The notes under the pieces were generated by a model. The model made no database searches and was not told the DNA's origin. It was given only the letters and a program-made list of their open reading frames with translations. Positions 34,280 through 42,122 of a DNA stretch of 64,000 bases are shown one piece after another (position 1 is the first letter of the stretch; every line of letters starts with the position of its first letter). Source of the DNA: Desulfurellaceae bacterium bin18 (GTDB lineage: Bacteria > Desulfobacterota > Binatia > Bin18); assembly GCA_002238415.1 (NCBI GenBank), contig MPMI01000004.1, positions 1 to 64,000 on the forward strand, read 5' to 3'. A program made the translations under genes and the position numbers.

Positions 34280-35317
34280 CTATAGCTCATCGGCAATCAT
34301 TCTCTGATCGTTGAGATAGCTGAGACAGCGTGCCATCGTCTCTTCCGTCAATCCTGACCCATCATGTGCAAAAGTGACTGAGAGAGGAACAGTGGGCGGT
34401 AATCCGGTATCAAGCAAATCTCCTTCAAATTTGAAGATAATAAATACCGGGAGGTGTGAAGGAAGTTCAGCGAGGATGGCATTGATATAGTCATCGCGAA
34501 AGGCATATCCGACGAAAACTGCTGCGGTCAGGCCCCCATATTTCCTTTGCACAACGTTTCGGAGATGGTTATGGAACGAGATAAAGGGCTCAGTGTCCGG
34601 CGATCCTTTATGGCCAGGATACAAGAGGCAGTGGTTTTCATGCTCACCCGTAAAATGAGAACTGCCGACGATAATCTCGTCATTCTCCCGCTGCCAATCC
34701 ACTGATCCGTGTAGTTTGGTCAGTAACCCACACGTCCCGAGATGATCTTTGGGCGGATGCCAGAAATCCACGTCTAGTCTTGTTCTCCGCCCCGTGTTGT
34801 CAAGACCGTAATTGACGTGTACCCCAGCCTGTTTAGTCGCTTCTTCTAATACGAGGTCATAGTTCGTCGTAAAGATTTGGAGGCAGGAGTCAAACTGTTC
34901 CAGTTCACTGAGGAAGTGTATCCAAGACGAGAGTTTTTTAGTAGGAGGCGGTTTGCCGTAGAAATTATACACCCGTGCCTTAATATCATCGTTCAGCAAG
35001 ACAATTCTGTCCCGCATTGCCTCGTTAGTGTGTCGTGTATGCCCGAGGCGTTCCGATGCGAATGTCACCCCTCCCTTGGTATATAACTGTTCCCCCAATC
35101 CACTCGTGACTCCCATAAAACTTTCCTGGAGTTTATCCAAAACCTCCAGCACATCTTCAATATCCAGTCTCTCCTTTTCAATCGACTGACAGACGGTCTC
35201 AAACAATTTCTTCTGCTTAATTTTCCCTTGCACCTTCTCAAAGAATCCACGTGCCACGGGATACTGCTTTTCGTCCACGGCGGCCGAGCCGCCCGCACCA
35301 ACAAAAAGGAGAATCAT
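34280..35317 (-). CDS. SIR2-like NAD-binding protein (defence-type)
   Basis: 345 residues. SIR2 family motifs in order: LLFVGAGGSAAV at the N-terminus (NAD phosphate loop), IFTTNYDLVLEEA near 150 (TNYD), TKLHGSVDW near 200 (the catalytic-type His), and VFVGYAFRDDYINAIL near 285 (GYSFRD-type). This SIR2_2 branch is found in anti-phage systems such as Thoeris, DSR and SIR2-Argonaute pairs, where it destroys NAD. It is the start of a tightly spaced four-gene run (with the HEPN-like, unknown and secreted genes) inside the mobile element. RBS AAGGAAAGGAAG is present. Enzyme activity is inferred. Confidence 0.75.
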   Translation of the reverse strand: MILLFVGAGGSAAVDEKQYPVARGFFEKVQGKIKQKKLFETVCQSIEKERLDIEDVLEVLDKLQESFMGVTSGLGEQLYTKGGVTFASERLGHTRHTNEAMRDRIVLLNDDIKARVYNFYGKPPPTKKLSSWIHFLSELEQFDSCLQIFTTNYDLVLEEATKQAGVHVNYGLDNTGRRTRLDVDFWHPPKDHLGTCGLLTKLHGSVDWQRENDEIIVGSSHFTGEHENHCLLYPGHKGSPDTEPFISFHNHLRNVVQRKYGGLTAAVFVGYAFRDDYINAILAELPSHLPVFIIFKFEGDLLDTGLPPTVPLSVTFAHDGSGLTEETMARCLSYLNDQRMIADEL

Positions 35318-35454
35318 CGAGACTTCCTTTCCTTTTGCGCTACTGAAAGTGGGTGTTCCCGCCGCATCTTGGCGAGGAACCTCCGCGTACTGAAATGTCG
35401 GCTAGCCCTTCATCCCGCTGCGGATAGTCCATTATGTGTTGTCGGGGCATGATT

Positions 35455-35685
35455 CTATTTTTTAGAACCGCTCCGATCCGCGATTTGCTGAGGACTCTCC
35501 ATAACTTTTATTTCTGTACTTGCTGAGTATGGTTCACCATTGGGGCCTTGCCGGGAAGTCAGGGTAGTGAGCGTGAGAGATGTTATTGTTTGCCCTCCCC
35601 TGAACTCTATTTCCTGTATGAACGCGATAGATTCTGGGTTGACCCAGACCGTCTTTCCATCACTCTTTTGTAATTTCAGAAACAT
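35455..35685 (-). CDS. Small protein, FlbD-like fold
   Basis: 76 residues: MFLKLQKSDGKTVWVNPESI then FIQEIEFRGGQTITSLTLTT and KVMESPQQIAD. The pattern of a short first strand, VNP..I..I, and a terminal ESP..I resembles the FlbD/EpsG-like small beta proteins, but no flagellar genes are near. A clear GGAGG lies about eight bases before the ATG. Probably a cargo gene of unknown role, on the same strand as the SIR2-like operon, 137 bases upstream of it. Confidence 0.5.
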   Translation of the reverse strand: MFLKLQKSDGKTVWVNPESIAFIQEIEFRGGQTITSLTLTTLTSRQGPNGEPYSASTEIKVMESPQQIADRSGSKK

Positions 35686-35744
35686 TATATAACCTCCAGG
35701 GACAAGAGTTCAAATGGGTCATAATCATTGGAATCAGGTGCCTA

Positions 35745-36041
35745 TTAGTTTGCTACTTCGGGGAGGGACACGACCCCGCGCGTGAAGGTGCGCTCACCTC
35801 CCGCCTTTTCTATTTCGGCTTCAAACAAAAAGGGCTTCCAGGCTTTAATGAGCAGTTTTTGTGATAATTCTGATTGGCCCCTCAAGATAATGGGATGCGA
35901 CCGATCCGGTGGAAACCAGAAGGTGACGGCCTCGATATCTTCCTTCCCAACATTGACGGTGAGGGATGCCGTATAGCGGGGGTGGACGAGGCCAATTTTT
36001 TCGAGTGCCTGCCGGATTGCCCCAGCATGGCGTCGAGCCAC
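35745..36041 (-). CDS. Hypothetical protein, possibly 5'-truncated
   Basis: 98 residues from a GTG: MARRHAGAIRQALEKIGLVH, then a beta-rich TASLTVNVGKEDIEAVTFWF. The frame stays open and protein-like (ENWYDWTKEDLFQ, WQEPPAYIQVKVARRHAG) for about 145 bases upstream to a TAG at 36189-36191, without any ATG, GTG or TTG. Either translation starts inside at the GTG, or the original 5' end has been lost or frameshifted. A short MAQQV-stop begins just beyond. No family recognised. Confidence 0.4.
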   Translation of the reverse strand: MARRHAGAIRQALEKIGLVHPRYTASLTVNVGKEDIEAVTFWFPPDRSHPIILRGQSELSQKLLIKAWKPFLFEAEIEKAGGERTFTRGVVSLPEVAN

Positions 36042-36259
36042 CTTTACTTGGATATAAGCGGGCGGCTCCTGCCAGGCAGGGGTGCTTTGGAACAGGTCTT
36101 CTTTGGTCCAATCGTACCAGTTTTCTCCCGGATTGTTCGGCCCTGGCCCCTGTCTGCGCAGTGAATATCTCTTTGCCTGTACAAAAGACTAAAGAGGGCC
36201 ACGGGAAAGGCGCTTAAACTTGCTGTGCCATGAATGAGTCGATATAGTCTCTAAACGCC

Positions 36260-36285
36260 AAGACCCCGGTCGAAACCAGGGTCTT
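36260..36285. terminator. GNRA-type hairpin in a divergent gap
   Basis: AAGACCCCGGT and ACCAGGGTCTT pair over ten of eleven positions around a CGAA loop, and outer GATATAG/CTATAT can extend the stem. It lies between divergently directed cargo genes with no T run after it, so it may be a structured RNA or leader element rather than a true terminator. Confidence 0.4.
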
Positions 36286-36340
36286 AGTGAATCTATATGC
36301 CGCCTCCCGTTGGAGCGGGGAGCGGAAAGGAAAAGCGCTT

Positions 36341-36586
36341 ATGCATGAAGATACCGCCTCGTCCGAATATCGTCAAGCACTCTCTCTCACTCTTCAAGAA
36401 CAATGGGATTCCGCTAACGATTTATGTGACCATAACATCAAAGAATTGCGTCGCTTCACGGCGTTAGTCGAGGACTTAGGGAATCGGAAAACGATCTATA
36501 AAGTGCTCTGGATTGGGTTCTTCTTGATTTTGCAAATCTGTGAAGGATTTGACGCCCGGCTGAAGCAACTGGAGAATCCAAACTGA
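36341..36586 (+). CDS. Small hypothetical protein with one hydrophobic segment
   Basis: 81 residues: MHEDTASSEYRQALSLTLQE, a helical polar N-terminus, then KTIYKVLWIGFFLILQICEG, a likely membrane or buried helix, and a short charged end. AAAGGAAAAG precedes the ATG. Frame continues upstream to 36287 without better starts. Cargo gene of unknown role. Confidence 0.45.
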   Translation: MHEDTASSEYRQALSLTLQEQWDSANDLCDHNIKELRRFTALVEDLGNRKTIYKVLWIGFFLILQICEGFDARLKQLENPN

Positions 36587-36770
36587 TTTCCCCTCAGATG
36601 CAGGATATGCAACTCAGTACGCGCCTGTTCCCAGCAGAACGCGGAGATTCAAGGAGGTCGTAAGGCGAAACTCAAGATAGTCGAATGTCTTGCGATGAAT
36701 CGGCTACTTGATACCCAGCGGGAACACCAGTGAACCGTGACGGGTGGGCCACGCTCAAGAAAGGAATGCT

Positions 36771-36938
36771 ATGAGTGAAGTACAGGTCCAAGAGCTTCAA
36801 GCGCTTTCCATAGCCGAAAATGGGGAGCTTGTTCTCGTCTTCCAAGATGAGCAGGAGACCATTTGGGAGGTATTCTTTCCCCCCGGCAGGGCCAAAGAAT
36901 TACAGGAACTCCTGGCTGCAATCCAGCGCAAAAAATAG
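36771..36938 (+). CDS. Very small hypothetical protein
   Basis: 55 residues: MSEVQVQELQALSIAENGEL then FQDEQETIWEVFFPPGRAKE, acidic with a beta hairpin-like middle and a helical end. AAAGGAATGCT gives good RBS spacing to the ATG. Function unknown; it could be an anti-toxin- or anti-restriction-sized cargo protein, but nothing in it says so. Confidence 0.4.
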   Translation: MSEVQVQELQALSIAENGELVLVFQDEQETIWEVFFPPGRAKELQELLAAIQRKK

Positions 36939-37081
36939 CGGCCTAGCAAGCAGATTGAAAGGGACTCAATGGAAAAAAGAGCAGAGATACACAATATCAG
37001 AAAAGGGGAACGGAATGGCAAGCTAGGGGCTTGACAAGTCATCCCCTCCTATAGCGCATTCTGGTGAGGAGGACCCCCCCC

Positions 37082-37402
37082 ATGAAGCGAGACATGGAAG
37101 TAGTGAAAAAGATTCTGGAGACTTTGCAATTAGGCGATACCTTGCGGTTTTGGAGTCCTGGGCAAATCTATGAGGCGCTCAGAGAGTCGTCTGAGGGCGG
37201 GCAGAGGATCATTAAAGACCATCTTGAGTTGCTACTGGATGAGGGTTTCGTGACTGAAGTAATCGAAGGGGATGAAGATTACACCCTACGATTGACTTGG
37301 AAAGGCTATGATCTGTTGGAAGCACTGCCACAACCGAGGAATCCAGAGGCCGAAGCTGCGATAGCTAAGGCTAATCTTGGGCTGAAACACAGGCCGCGAT
37401 AG
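37082..37402 (+). CDS. DUF2513-like winged-helix protein
   Basis: 106 residues: MKRDMEVVKKILETLQLGDT, then IIKDHLELLLDEGFVTEVIE and YTLRLTWKGYDLLEALPQP. The MKRDMD..KKIL opening with HL.LL...GL and RLTWxGxxFL is the DUF2513 pattern, small DNA-binding-like proteins frequent in prophages and islands. A possible regulator of the element. Confidence 0.6.
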   Translation: MKRDMEVVKKILETLQLGDTLRFWSPGQIYEALRESSEGGQRIIKDHLELLLDEGFVTEVIEGDEDYTLRLTWKGYDLLEALPQPRNPEAEAAIAKANLGLKHRPR

Positions 37403-37825
37403 AGATAGCCCGTTAGAGTGTCTCGTGCCAGTCGGGTTTGTCTTGACAATTACTAGTTGGGGTGAAAGTGTACCAGCACCCACGATCCAAACGCAGCCAC
37501 TCTCCCCATTCAAACGCAGCCACTCTCCCCATTCAAACGCAGCCACTCAGATCGCCCCGAGTGGCTGCACTTCACCGACAGTGGCCGAATTCGGCCAGCA
37601 CCATCTTGATGGAGGCTTAGATAGGTTCAGAAGAGACCTTAAGCCCCTTTTGCTTTTGCCCCCAGATAGGAGAGACCATCCCCGTCAGGATTTTATTGAG
37701 GAAGCGAATAGAATCCGTGGGTGGGATTCGGCATAGGATGAAAAGGAGGCCACCCGCCCACTCTATCGTCGGCCTTGGCGGTTTCGGACGGCGCAGGAAT
37801 ATCGAGATCAGTAGAGGAGGAAAGC
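37403..37825. other. Gap with a tandem repeat and no convincing gene
   Basis: A 103-codon frame (37425-37736) spans the repeat; its first half is repeat-derived and it lacks an RBS, so it is not called. The latter part (DRFRRDLKPLLLLPPDRR, DFIEEANRIRGW) looks protein-like and could be a gene relic. Confidence 0.4.
37489..37568. repeat. 23-bp tandem repeat ending in a hairpin
   Basis: The 23-base unit starting AAACGCAGCCACTCTCCCCA is present twice perfectly (37489-37511, 37512-37534), then as a 14-base partial copy. The partial copy GCAGCCACTC pairs with GAGTGGCTGC ten bases on (37559-37568), giving a perfect 10-bp stem. Confidence 0.75.
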
Positions 37826-38149
37826 ATGGTAGATCAAACGGATGATGCCCGAGTCCAAGCTCATATAGAGCGGACGAAGAGAATGGATGAAATTAGAACT
37901 CTTCCGCCAGAAGACCAGTTGGAGTTCGAGTGGGGCAGGCAGGCCGCCTACGTGCTCTGTATTCAGAATGTGATGAAACTTGGTCTCACAGAGGAACAGA
38001 TAGGCACACTATTGAAGCCTGACTGGACAACAATCGAGCCCGTTACTGAAGAACATAATCCACTGAGAAGTGAAGGGGAAAGAATCGGAAAACAGCAAAT
38101 TGAAGAGTTTATGAAAGGCAAAGCCCGTCTCAGTGAGGAGGAGGCATGA
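37826..38149 (+). CDS. Hypothetical helical protein
   Basis: 107 residues, mostly helical and charged: MVDQTDDARVQAHIERTKRM, LEFEWGRQAAYVLCIQNVMK, KQQIEEFMKGKARLSEEEA. GAGGAGGAAAGC directly precedes the ATG. Lies three bases before the DUF4145 gene, so the two are co-expressed. Not recognised. Confidence 0.5.
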   Translation: MVDQTDDARVQAHIERTKRMDEIRTLPPEDQLEFEWGRQAAYVLCIQNVMKLGLTEEQIGTLLKPDWTTIEPVTEEHNPLRSEGERIGKQQIEEFMKGKARLSEEEA

Positions 38150-38152
38150 GCG

Positions 38153-38860
38153 ATGTCTGATAAGCCAGCGGAGATCCAGGCGAATTGCAATACGTGTGGA
38201 GGCAACCGCAGTGCCTTTATACGGGCTGAACATTCAGTAAGGGAGACTTTCGACGCTAGTGATCCAGAGTATCCGGTCTCGTATGAGACGACAATATCAA
38301 TCTTAGAATGTTGCGGGTGTCATGGTTTAAGTACCCGTCACAAAGGGTGGCTCTCCGAATGGAATCCCTTTGATCTCCCAGATATCTCCTATTGGCCTCC
38401 TCCACAGCGCTCTCTGCCTCCTTGGCATTCTGAGCTGGGAGACGAAAATCTCCGAACAGCAATGAAAGAGGTCTATATAGCTGCAAGCCAAGAGATGGTG
38501 ATTCTTGGCTCCATTGGTGTCCGGACCTTGTTAGATCGCGCCTTCTATCTCCTCTTGGAGGAAAAAGACCATGGCCCTTTTGCTCGAAAGCTAGAGGAGA
38601 TGGTGAAGAAGGGGCTCTTGGCTGAAAGCCAAAGGGAGATATTCCAAATCATTGCCAATGTGGGCAACGCTGCTACCCACCAGGCGCACGCGCCTTCTCA
38701 AAAGACGCTCATAAGAATTCTGACAGCAGTAGAGTCCTTTTTATACCAAAATTTCATTCTCCCAGACGAAGCGGAGCATATTGCAAAAGAGACGCCTGAC
38801 AAAGACAAACCCGGTGTATTCGAAGCCCTTGGCTTATCGGAGGAAGACCTGAAAAGCTGA
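38153..38860 (+). CDS. DUF4145 (HEPN-like) protein with zinc-finger N-terminus
   Basis: 235 residues. N-terminal CNTCGGNRSAF and later ECCGCHG give a probable zinc site. The C-terminal helical domain EVYIAASQEMVILGSIGVRT, LLAESQREIFQIIANVGNAA and THQAHAPS matches DUF4145, a HEPN-related domain with the RN/AH-type motif seen in restriction and defence proteins. Co-transcribed with the preceding small gene. Likely an accessory of a defence or toxin system; no activity assigned. Confidence 0.65.
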   Translation: MSDKPAEIQANCNTCGGNRSAFIRAEHSVRETFDASDPEYPVSYETTISILECCGCHGLSTRHKGWLSEWNPFDLPDISYWPPPQRSLPPWHSELGDENLRTAMKEVYIAASQEMVILGSIGVRTLLDRAFYLLLEEKDHGPFARKLEEMVKKGLLAESQREIFQIIANVGNAATHQAHAPSQKTLIRILTAVESFLYQNFILPDEAEHIAKETPDKDKPGVFEALGLSEEDLKS

Positions 38861-39019
38861 TCCCGACTGCCCCTGCAAAACTCATGCAACCCTCCCTTCT
38901 CTTTTGGTACTGGTGCAGGTGTACCACTCACGCGGTCATTTTTCTGACGTGTACCACTGTGAGGGGTGGGACGCTGTCAAATTTCAGCCTCGTCAGGAGA
39001 TTCGTTCGGGGCCGACCGA

Positions 39020-39259
39020 CTATTGATAGCCGTCGCGAAATTCTTTTTCGATCAGGCGAAAGAGGCCCTTCTCCGCGTCTTCAAAATTGTCTGCCCTCTC
39101 ATGCTTTTCTTCTTCTAGGGTCTCCCTTTTGATGTGGTAAACGTAGTATCCGTCGATAGTCTTATGAATCTTCCCTAGGAGCACCTCACTGTCTCCTTCT
39201 TTTGTGTACCCGATTACGTCCCATTCGGTATCAGATATCGGTCGGCTCTCCAGTCTCAT
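39020..39259 (-). CDS. Small hypothetical protein
   Basis: 79 residues: MRLESRPISDTEWDVIGYTK, LLGKIHKTIDGYYVYHIKRE and FEDAEKGLFRLIEKEF, a beta-then-helix small domain. AAGGGA is six bases before the ATG at 39259; an ATG at 39277 is alternative. The gene is 142 bases downstream of the HicA-like gene on the same strand. Unknown function. Confidence 0.45.
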   Translation of the reverse strand: MRLESRPISDTEWDVIGYTKEGDSEVLLGKIHKTIDGYYVYHIKRETLEEEKHERADNFEDAEKGLFRLIEKEFRDGYQ

Positions 39260-39400
39260 AGTATTTCCCTTCATCACTTACGAGGTTCTGCCCACTGTTC
39301 CTTCTGCTTTACGAAGATGGTGCGGGGAGTTTTCGGTGTCGAGTCGGGCGATGACGCGGACAAACTTTTCAAATGGGGAAAAGCAGCGGAGTGAAAGCAA

Positions 39401-39622
39401 TCAGGACTCCTGAAAGATGTCGGCAATCTTTTTGGGAGAGTAGCCCTCGCGTTGCAAGACCCGACGGACAAATTCCTCTGATAACTCCGCGCGCTGAGGA
39501 ACAAAGATATTGTCGCGGCTGCCTTTTTTCTTATAGAGAAGAGTCCGGCTAGTTTCTTTGCCCTTTTGGTGAGTGTACCCACATAAATGGAGTTCTTTGA
39601 TAAACCGGCTACGGGTGAGCAT
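39401..39622 (-). CDS. HicA-like toxin candidate
   Basis: 73 residues: MLTRSRFIKELHLCGYTHQK, TLLYKKKGSRDNIFVP, ELSEEFVRRVLQREGYSPKK. Size, the two-stranded middle and the 'VP ... V..VL...G.S' end match HicA/YcfA-type double-stranded-RNA-binding toxins, but the usual GSH catalytic His is replaced by ETSR. It overlaps the HicB-like gene by 14 bases, with the antitoxin upstream, the reverse of many hicAB loci. It may be an inactive or divergent toxin. Confidence 0.5.
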   Translation of the reverse strand: MLTRSRFIKELHLCGYTHQKGKETSRTLLYKKKGSRDNIFVPQRAELSEEFVRRVLQREGYSPKKIADIFQES

Positions 39623-39962
39623 GGGCACTCCGACATACAACGGGATTGGAAACCTGGAAACGCCCGCTACTCTCAGTGTAGTCTTCCGTTTCCAGCGGGG
39701 TGCGTTGAACGGTCCATCCGTGCTCATGAGCAAGGCGGTCGAGTTCCCCGGACTCCTCCAAATCGAGAAATAACACCTGCATCGCTTCTTGGATGTCTTC
39801 AACCAATTCTTCCTTGGTCTCTGACTGGATCACGGAGTGTAACACCTCACAGGTGGCGAGCCATTGGCCGCTGTCTGTTCTTTTATAGTCCCATACCGCA
39901 TCGCATTCGACACTAATCAACATCATCATTTCTTCGGTGCTGTGTGAATATGTGTTCTCCAT
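39609..39962 (-). CDS. HicB-like antitoxin
   Basis: 117 residues. LISVECDAVWDYKRTDSGQW followed by CEVLHSVIQSETKEELVEDI and QEAMQVLFLDLEESGEL is the partially degraded RNase H-like fold of HicB. No C-terminal HTH or RHH is evident. GGGGGAG precedes the ATG at 39962; longer starts at 39977 and 40013 are less supported. Pairs with the overlapping HicA-like gene. Confidence 0.6.
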   Translation of the reverse strand: MENTYSHSTEEMMMLISVECDAVWDYKRTDSGQWLATCEVLHSVIQSETKEELVEDIQEAMQVLFLDLEESGELDRLAHEHGWTVQRTPLETEDYTESSGRFQVSNPVVCRSAHAHP

Positions 39963-40073
39963 AGGGCTCCCCCTCATGCCCGCTATTATTGACCGGATTG
40001 CATGGTATGTCAAAGTAGGATAGCGCCAATTTCAGATCGTGGAACTATTGGCGTATGCTCGCAGGAAAAGACA

Positions 40074-40250
40074 ATGAATAATTTTCTCTGGTCGCTGACC
40101 GCCGCTGGGTCGCTGATTGGCATGGTTATTCTGGGAGTGGGGCTCATGAGTGTGGAAAGTGCCCCGCAAGAAGCTGCTATCGCCGCCATTGCCTTGGCCT
40201 GCGCGGTGCTCCCCTACTGTTTGGCACGGGCTGCTTCCGAGTTGAAATAA
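40074..40250 (+). CDS. Small two-helix membrane protein
   Basis: 58 residues with two hydrophobic segments: LWSLTAAGSLIGMVILGVGL and AAIAAIALACAVLPYCLARA, joined by a short acidic loop. AGGAAAAG precedes the ATG. Divergent from the HicB-like gene, 61 bases upstream of another membrane protein gene. Small hydrophobic proteins of this type occur in toxin or defence contexts, but no function can be named. Confidence 0.5.
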   Translation: MNNFLWSLTAAGSLIGMVILGVGLMSVESAPQEAAIAAIALACAVLPYCLARAASELK

Positions 40251-40310
40251 CAGCAGCATAGCTGCCCTAGAAGTAGCCGAGCAAGAAGCGATCATGAAGG
40301 TGAGAGAACA

Positions 40311-40838
40311 ATGAATATCGGGGACACCGGACGGCAACAGGAAAGCAAGTCTTTCAGCCAGCATATGCGGCAATGGGTCTGGAGCGCCCTGATCTTCCTC
40401 GCGCTTGCCGTCGTGACTGTGGTCATTCCTAAATTGTTTTCCCAAGCCGTCGTTGCCCCGAAGGTGAAAGAATGGCTGGCACCGTCTGAAAAGTCCGACA
40501 TTGGCGCCCACCTGAGACAACTGATGAATCAGATGAATAGTGAATTGCCGATGATGATCGACTCCGAAACCCGGTGTGATACGACCATGTATGCGGAGGG
40601 CACATTCCGCTACATCTACACGTTAATCAACGTGTCTGCCGAGGACATCGTACCCTTTGTCTCCGATCAGGAATGGGAGGTGCAAGGGACCGACATCAGA
40701 AACCGGGTCTGTACAACTCCAGAACTGCAATTTTTTGTGACGAACAACATCGCGGTTGAGTATTTCTATCGTGGCAAGCACGGGAAACATATCAAGACCT
40801 TCACGGTGGCCCCGTCGCAATGCGACGAAAATCCCTAA
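40311..40838 (+). CDS. Single-span membrane protein of unknown function
   Basis: 175 residues. One N-terminal transmembrane helix (WVWSALIFLALAVVTVVIPK) followed by a periplasmic-type domain with cysteines (SETRCDTTMYAEGTFRYIYT, NRVCTTPELQFFVTNNIA, YFYRGKHGKHIKTFTV). Follows the two-helix protein on the same strand, so the two may be an operon. Not recognised. Confidence 0.5.
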   Translation: MNIGDTGRQQESKSFSQHMRQWVWSALIFLALAVVTVVIPKLFSQAVVAPKVKEWLAPSEKSDIGAHLRQLMNQMNSELPMMIDSETRCDTTMYAEGTFRYIYTLINVSAEDIVPFVSDQEWEVQGTDIRNRVCTTPELQFFVTNNIAVEYFYRGKHGKHIKTFTVAPSQCDENP

Positions 40839-40865
40839 CCCTTGCGCGGGCGAAGACCATAGCTC

Positions 40866-41378
40866 TTACTGTACGAGCGTAGACGTAAAGCGCACAGGCA
40901 AAACGACCCCCGGCATAAGTCGGTTTCTATAATACCAGACCTGCGTTCCTGGGAGCCGAGTCCATCTGGAGGTCATATTCGCGTAGCGCATATTATTTTC
41001 TATTTTCGTCAGGATTCTACCGGGTGGCAACTCGATATAATATGTTGGTCTCTCTGCTGTTGTCGGTCCAAGACGGGCTTCAAAGATATCTGTCGTCACA
41101 TCGGTAGTCACGAGCGTAGACCGATTCTGCCCATCCCCCTCAGCAATGCCATGCACCACTATGAACGGCTCTGATACCTTTGACAGAGGCAGATGCCTGA
41201 GCTTTTCCTCCACCGCACTGAGCCGGTAATGAAAATTGACCGCAGACCCCGCTAAGCTGATAATGATAGCAAGAAGGGCAGGCCGCCAATATCGTGCAGC
41301 CAAGTCCATGATAATGGCGTCAACAGAAGGGGTTGCTGGCTCTGATTTTTTTGGACGGACAGTCATGAAGTATTTCAC
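40866..41378 (-). CDS. Single-span membrane protein of unknown function
   Basis: 170 residues. An N-terminal helix (WRPALLAIIISLAGSAVNFH) anchors a mostly beta domain (YIELPPGRILTKIENNMRYA, WYYRNRLMPGVVLPVRF). The GTG start overlaps the stop of the upstream gene by four bases (GTGA), indicating translational coupling; an ATG at 41366 is the alternative. Unknown role. Confidence 0.5.
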   Translation of the reverse strand: MKYFMTVRPKKSEPATPSVDAIIMDLAARYWRPALLAIIISLAGSAVNFHYRLSAVEEKLRHLPLSKVSEPFIVVHGIAEGDGQNRSTLVTTDVTTDIFEARLGPTTAERPTYYIELPPGRILTKIENNMRYANMTSRWTRLPGTQVWYYRNRLMPGVVLPVRFTSTLVQ

Positions 41379-41704
41379 CCTGCCACGAGAAACGATCCTG
41401 CCAAGGCAACACTATCCTGCTTCTGAGGAGCCTGGACCGCCTCATCTCTGTCGATAGTCGAGACCTGAGAGGGATCATCAGTACAAGGAAAGAAGAAGCG
41501 GCTCCGCCGCGCCATCCGCCACTCACGATCGAAGAGCCGCTGCATCCGCAATTCATGGTCGATAAGCCGCTGCATCCGATTGATATTTGAAGAGCGTTGC
41601 AGGCGTTGAATTACACGTATGGCCGGAGGAACTAATCGTTCCATCTGTTCCATAGGGGTGAGAACTGGCATTGCAAATCTGACCTGATTGGCGGTATGAG
41701 TCAT
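41375..41704 (-). CDS. Small arginine-rich protein with an internal repeat
   Basis: 109 residues: MTHTANQVRFAMPVLTPMEQ, then a repeated RMQRLIDHELRMQRLFDREW, basic and helical. The repeat is visible in DNA as GCCGCTGCATCCG...GCCGCTGCATCCG. GAAGGAG sits five bases before the ATG. Coupled to the membrane-protein gene downstream. It could bind nucleic acid or the membrane; unknown. Confidence 0.5.
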   Translation of the reverse strand: MTHTANQVRFAMPVLTPMEQMERLVPPAIRVIQRLQRSSNINRMQRLIDHELRMQRLFDREWRMARRSRFFFPCTDDPSQVSTIDRDEAVQAPQKQDSVALAGSFLVAG

Positions 41705-41835
41705 AGCATCTCCTTCAATGCACGGGGCGCTGTGTGAGAGCGCCCAGGTAAATGTGTTGATGGGAAATGTGAACGCACGACAGCGCCGCCGGGGGCGACC
41801 GGCCAGCGTTGCCGCAACGAATAAAAGAGGGAATC

Positions 41836-41879
41836 CACGTTGCACAGCCTCCTCACTTGCTAATAGGCTGTGCAACGTG
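41836..41879. repeat. Perfect 15-bp inverted repeat (hairpin 1)
   Basis: CACGTTGCACAGCCT and AGGCTGTGCAACGTG are exact complements around a 14-base loop. The core GTTGCACAGC recurs at 41918, just before hairpin 2. The gap between the last cargo gene and the right end holds only these structures and the end repeats. Confidence 0.7.
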
Positions 41880-41924
41880 ATACTGAAGGAGGTGCTTGGT
41901 TTCTTTCAGTGCCTATGTTGCACA

Positions 41925-41967
41925 GCAAAACGCCCGATAGACAATTTCTGTCTATTGGGCGTTTTGC
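41925..41967. terminator. Long hairpin with T-rich tail (hairpin 2)
   Basis: GCAAAACGCCCGATAGACA and TGTCTATTGGGCGTTTTGC pair over 19 positions (one G-T) around a 5-base loop, followed by TTTTGG. It reads as a terminator on either strand and may insulate the element from the flanking receptor genes. Confidence 0.6.
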
Positions 41968-42122
41968 TTTTGGACCTGCATAAAAGCTGCTTTTATTTGT
42001 GCTCCCCCTCACAAGGTTTGTCAACACAATCGATGGGGGCATGGAGCAGGATCACCCCCAACTGGTCGTATGCAGGCGGGTATTCTTGTGCCAAGAGGAT
42101 TGACCGAAGTGAAGCAAATCTC

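Noticed and set aside
36260-36285. CRISPR or retron-like structure
   Set aside because: A single hairpin with no repeat array and no reverse transcriptase nearby.
37425-37736. A 103-residue frame
   Set aside because: Its first half is generated by the 23-bp tandem repeat, it has no RBS, and no family similarity is visible.
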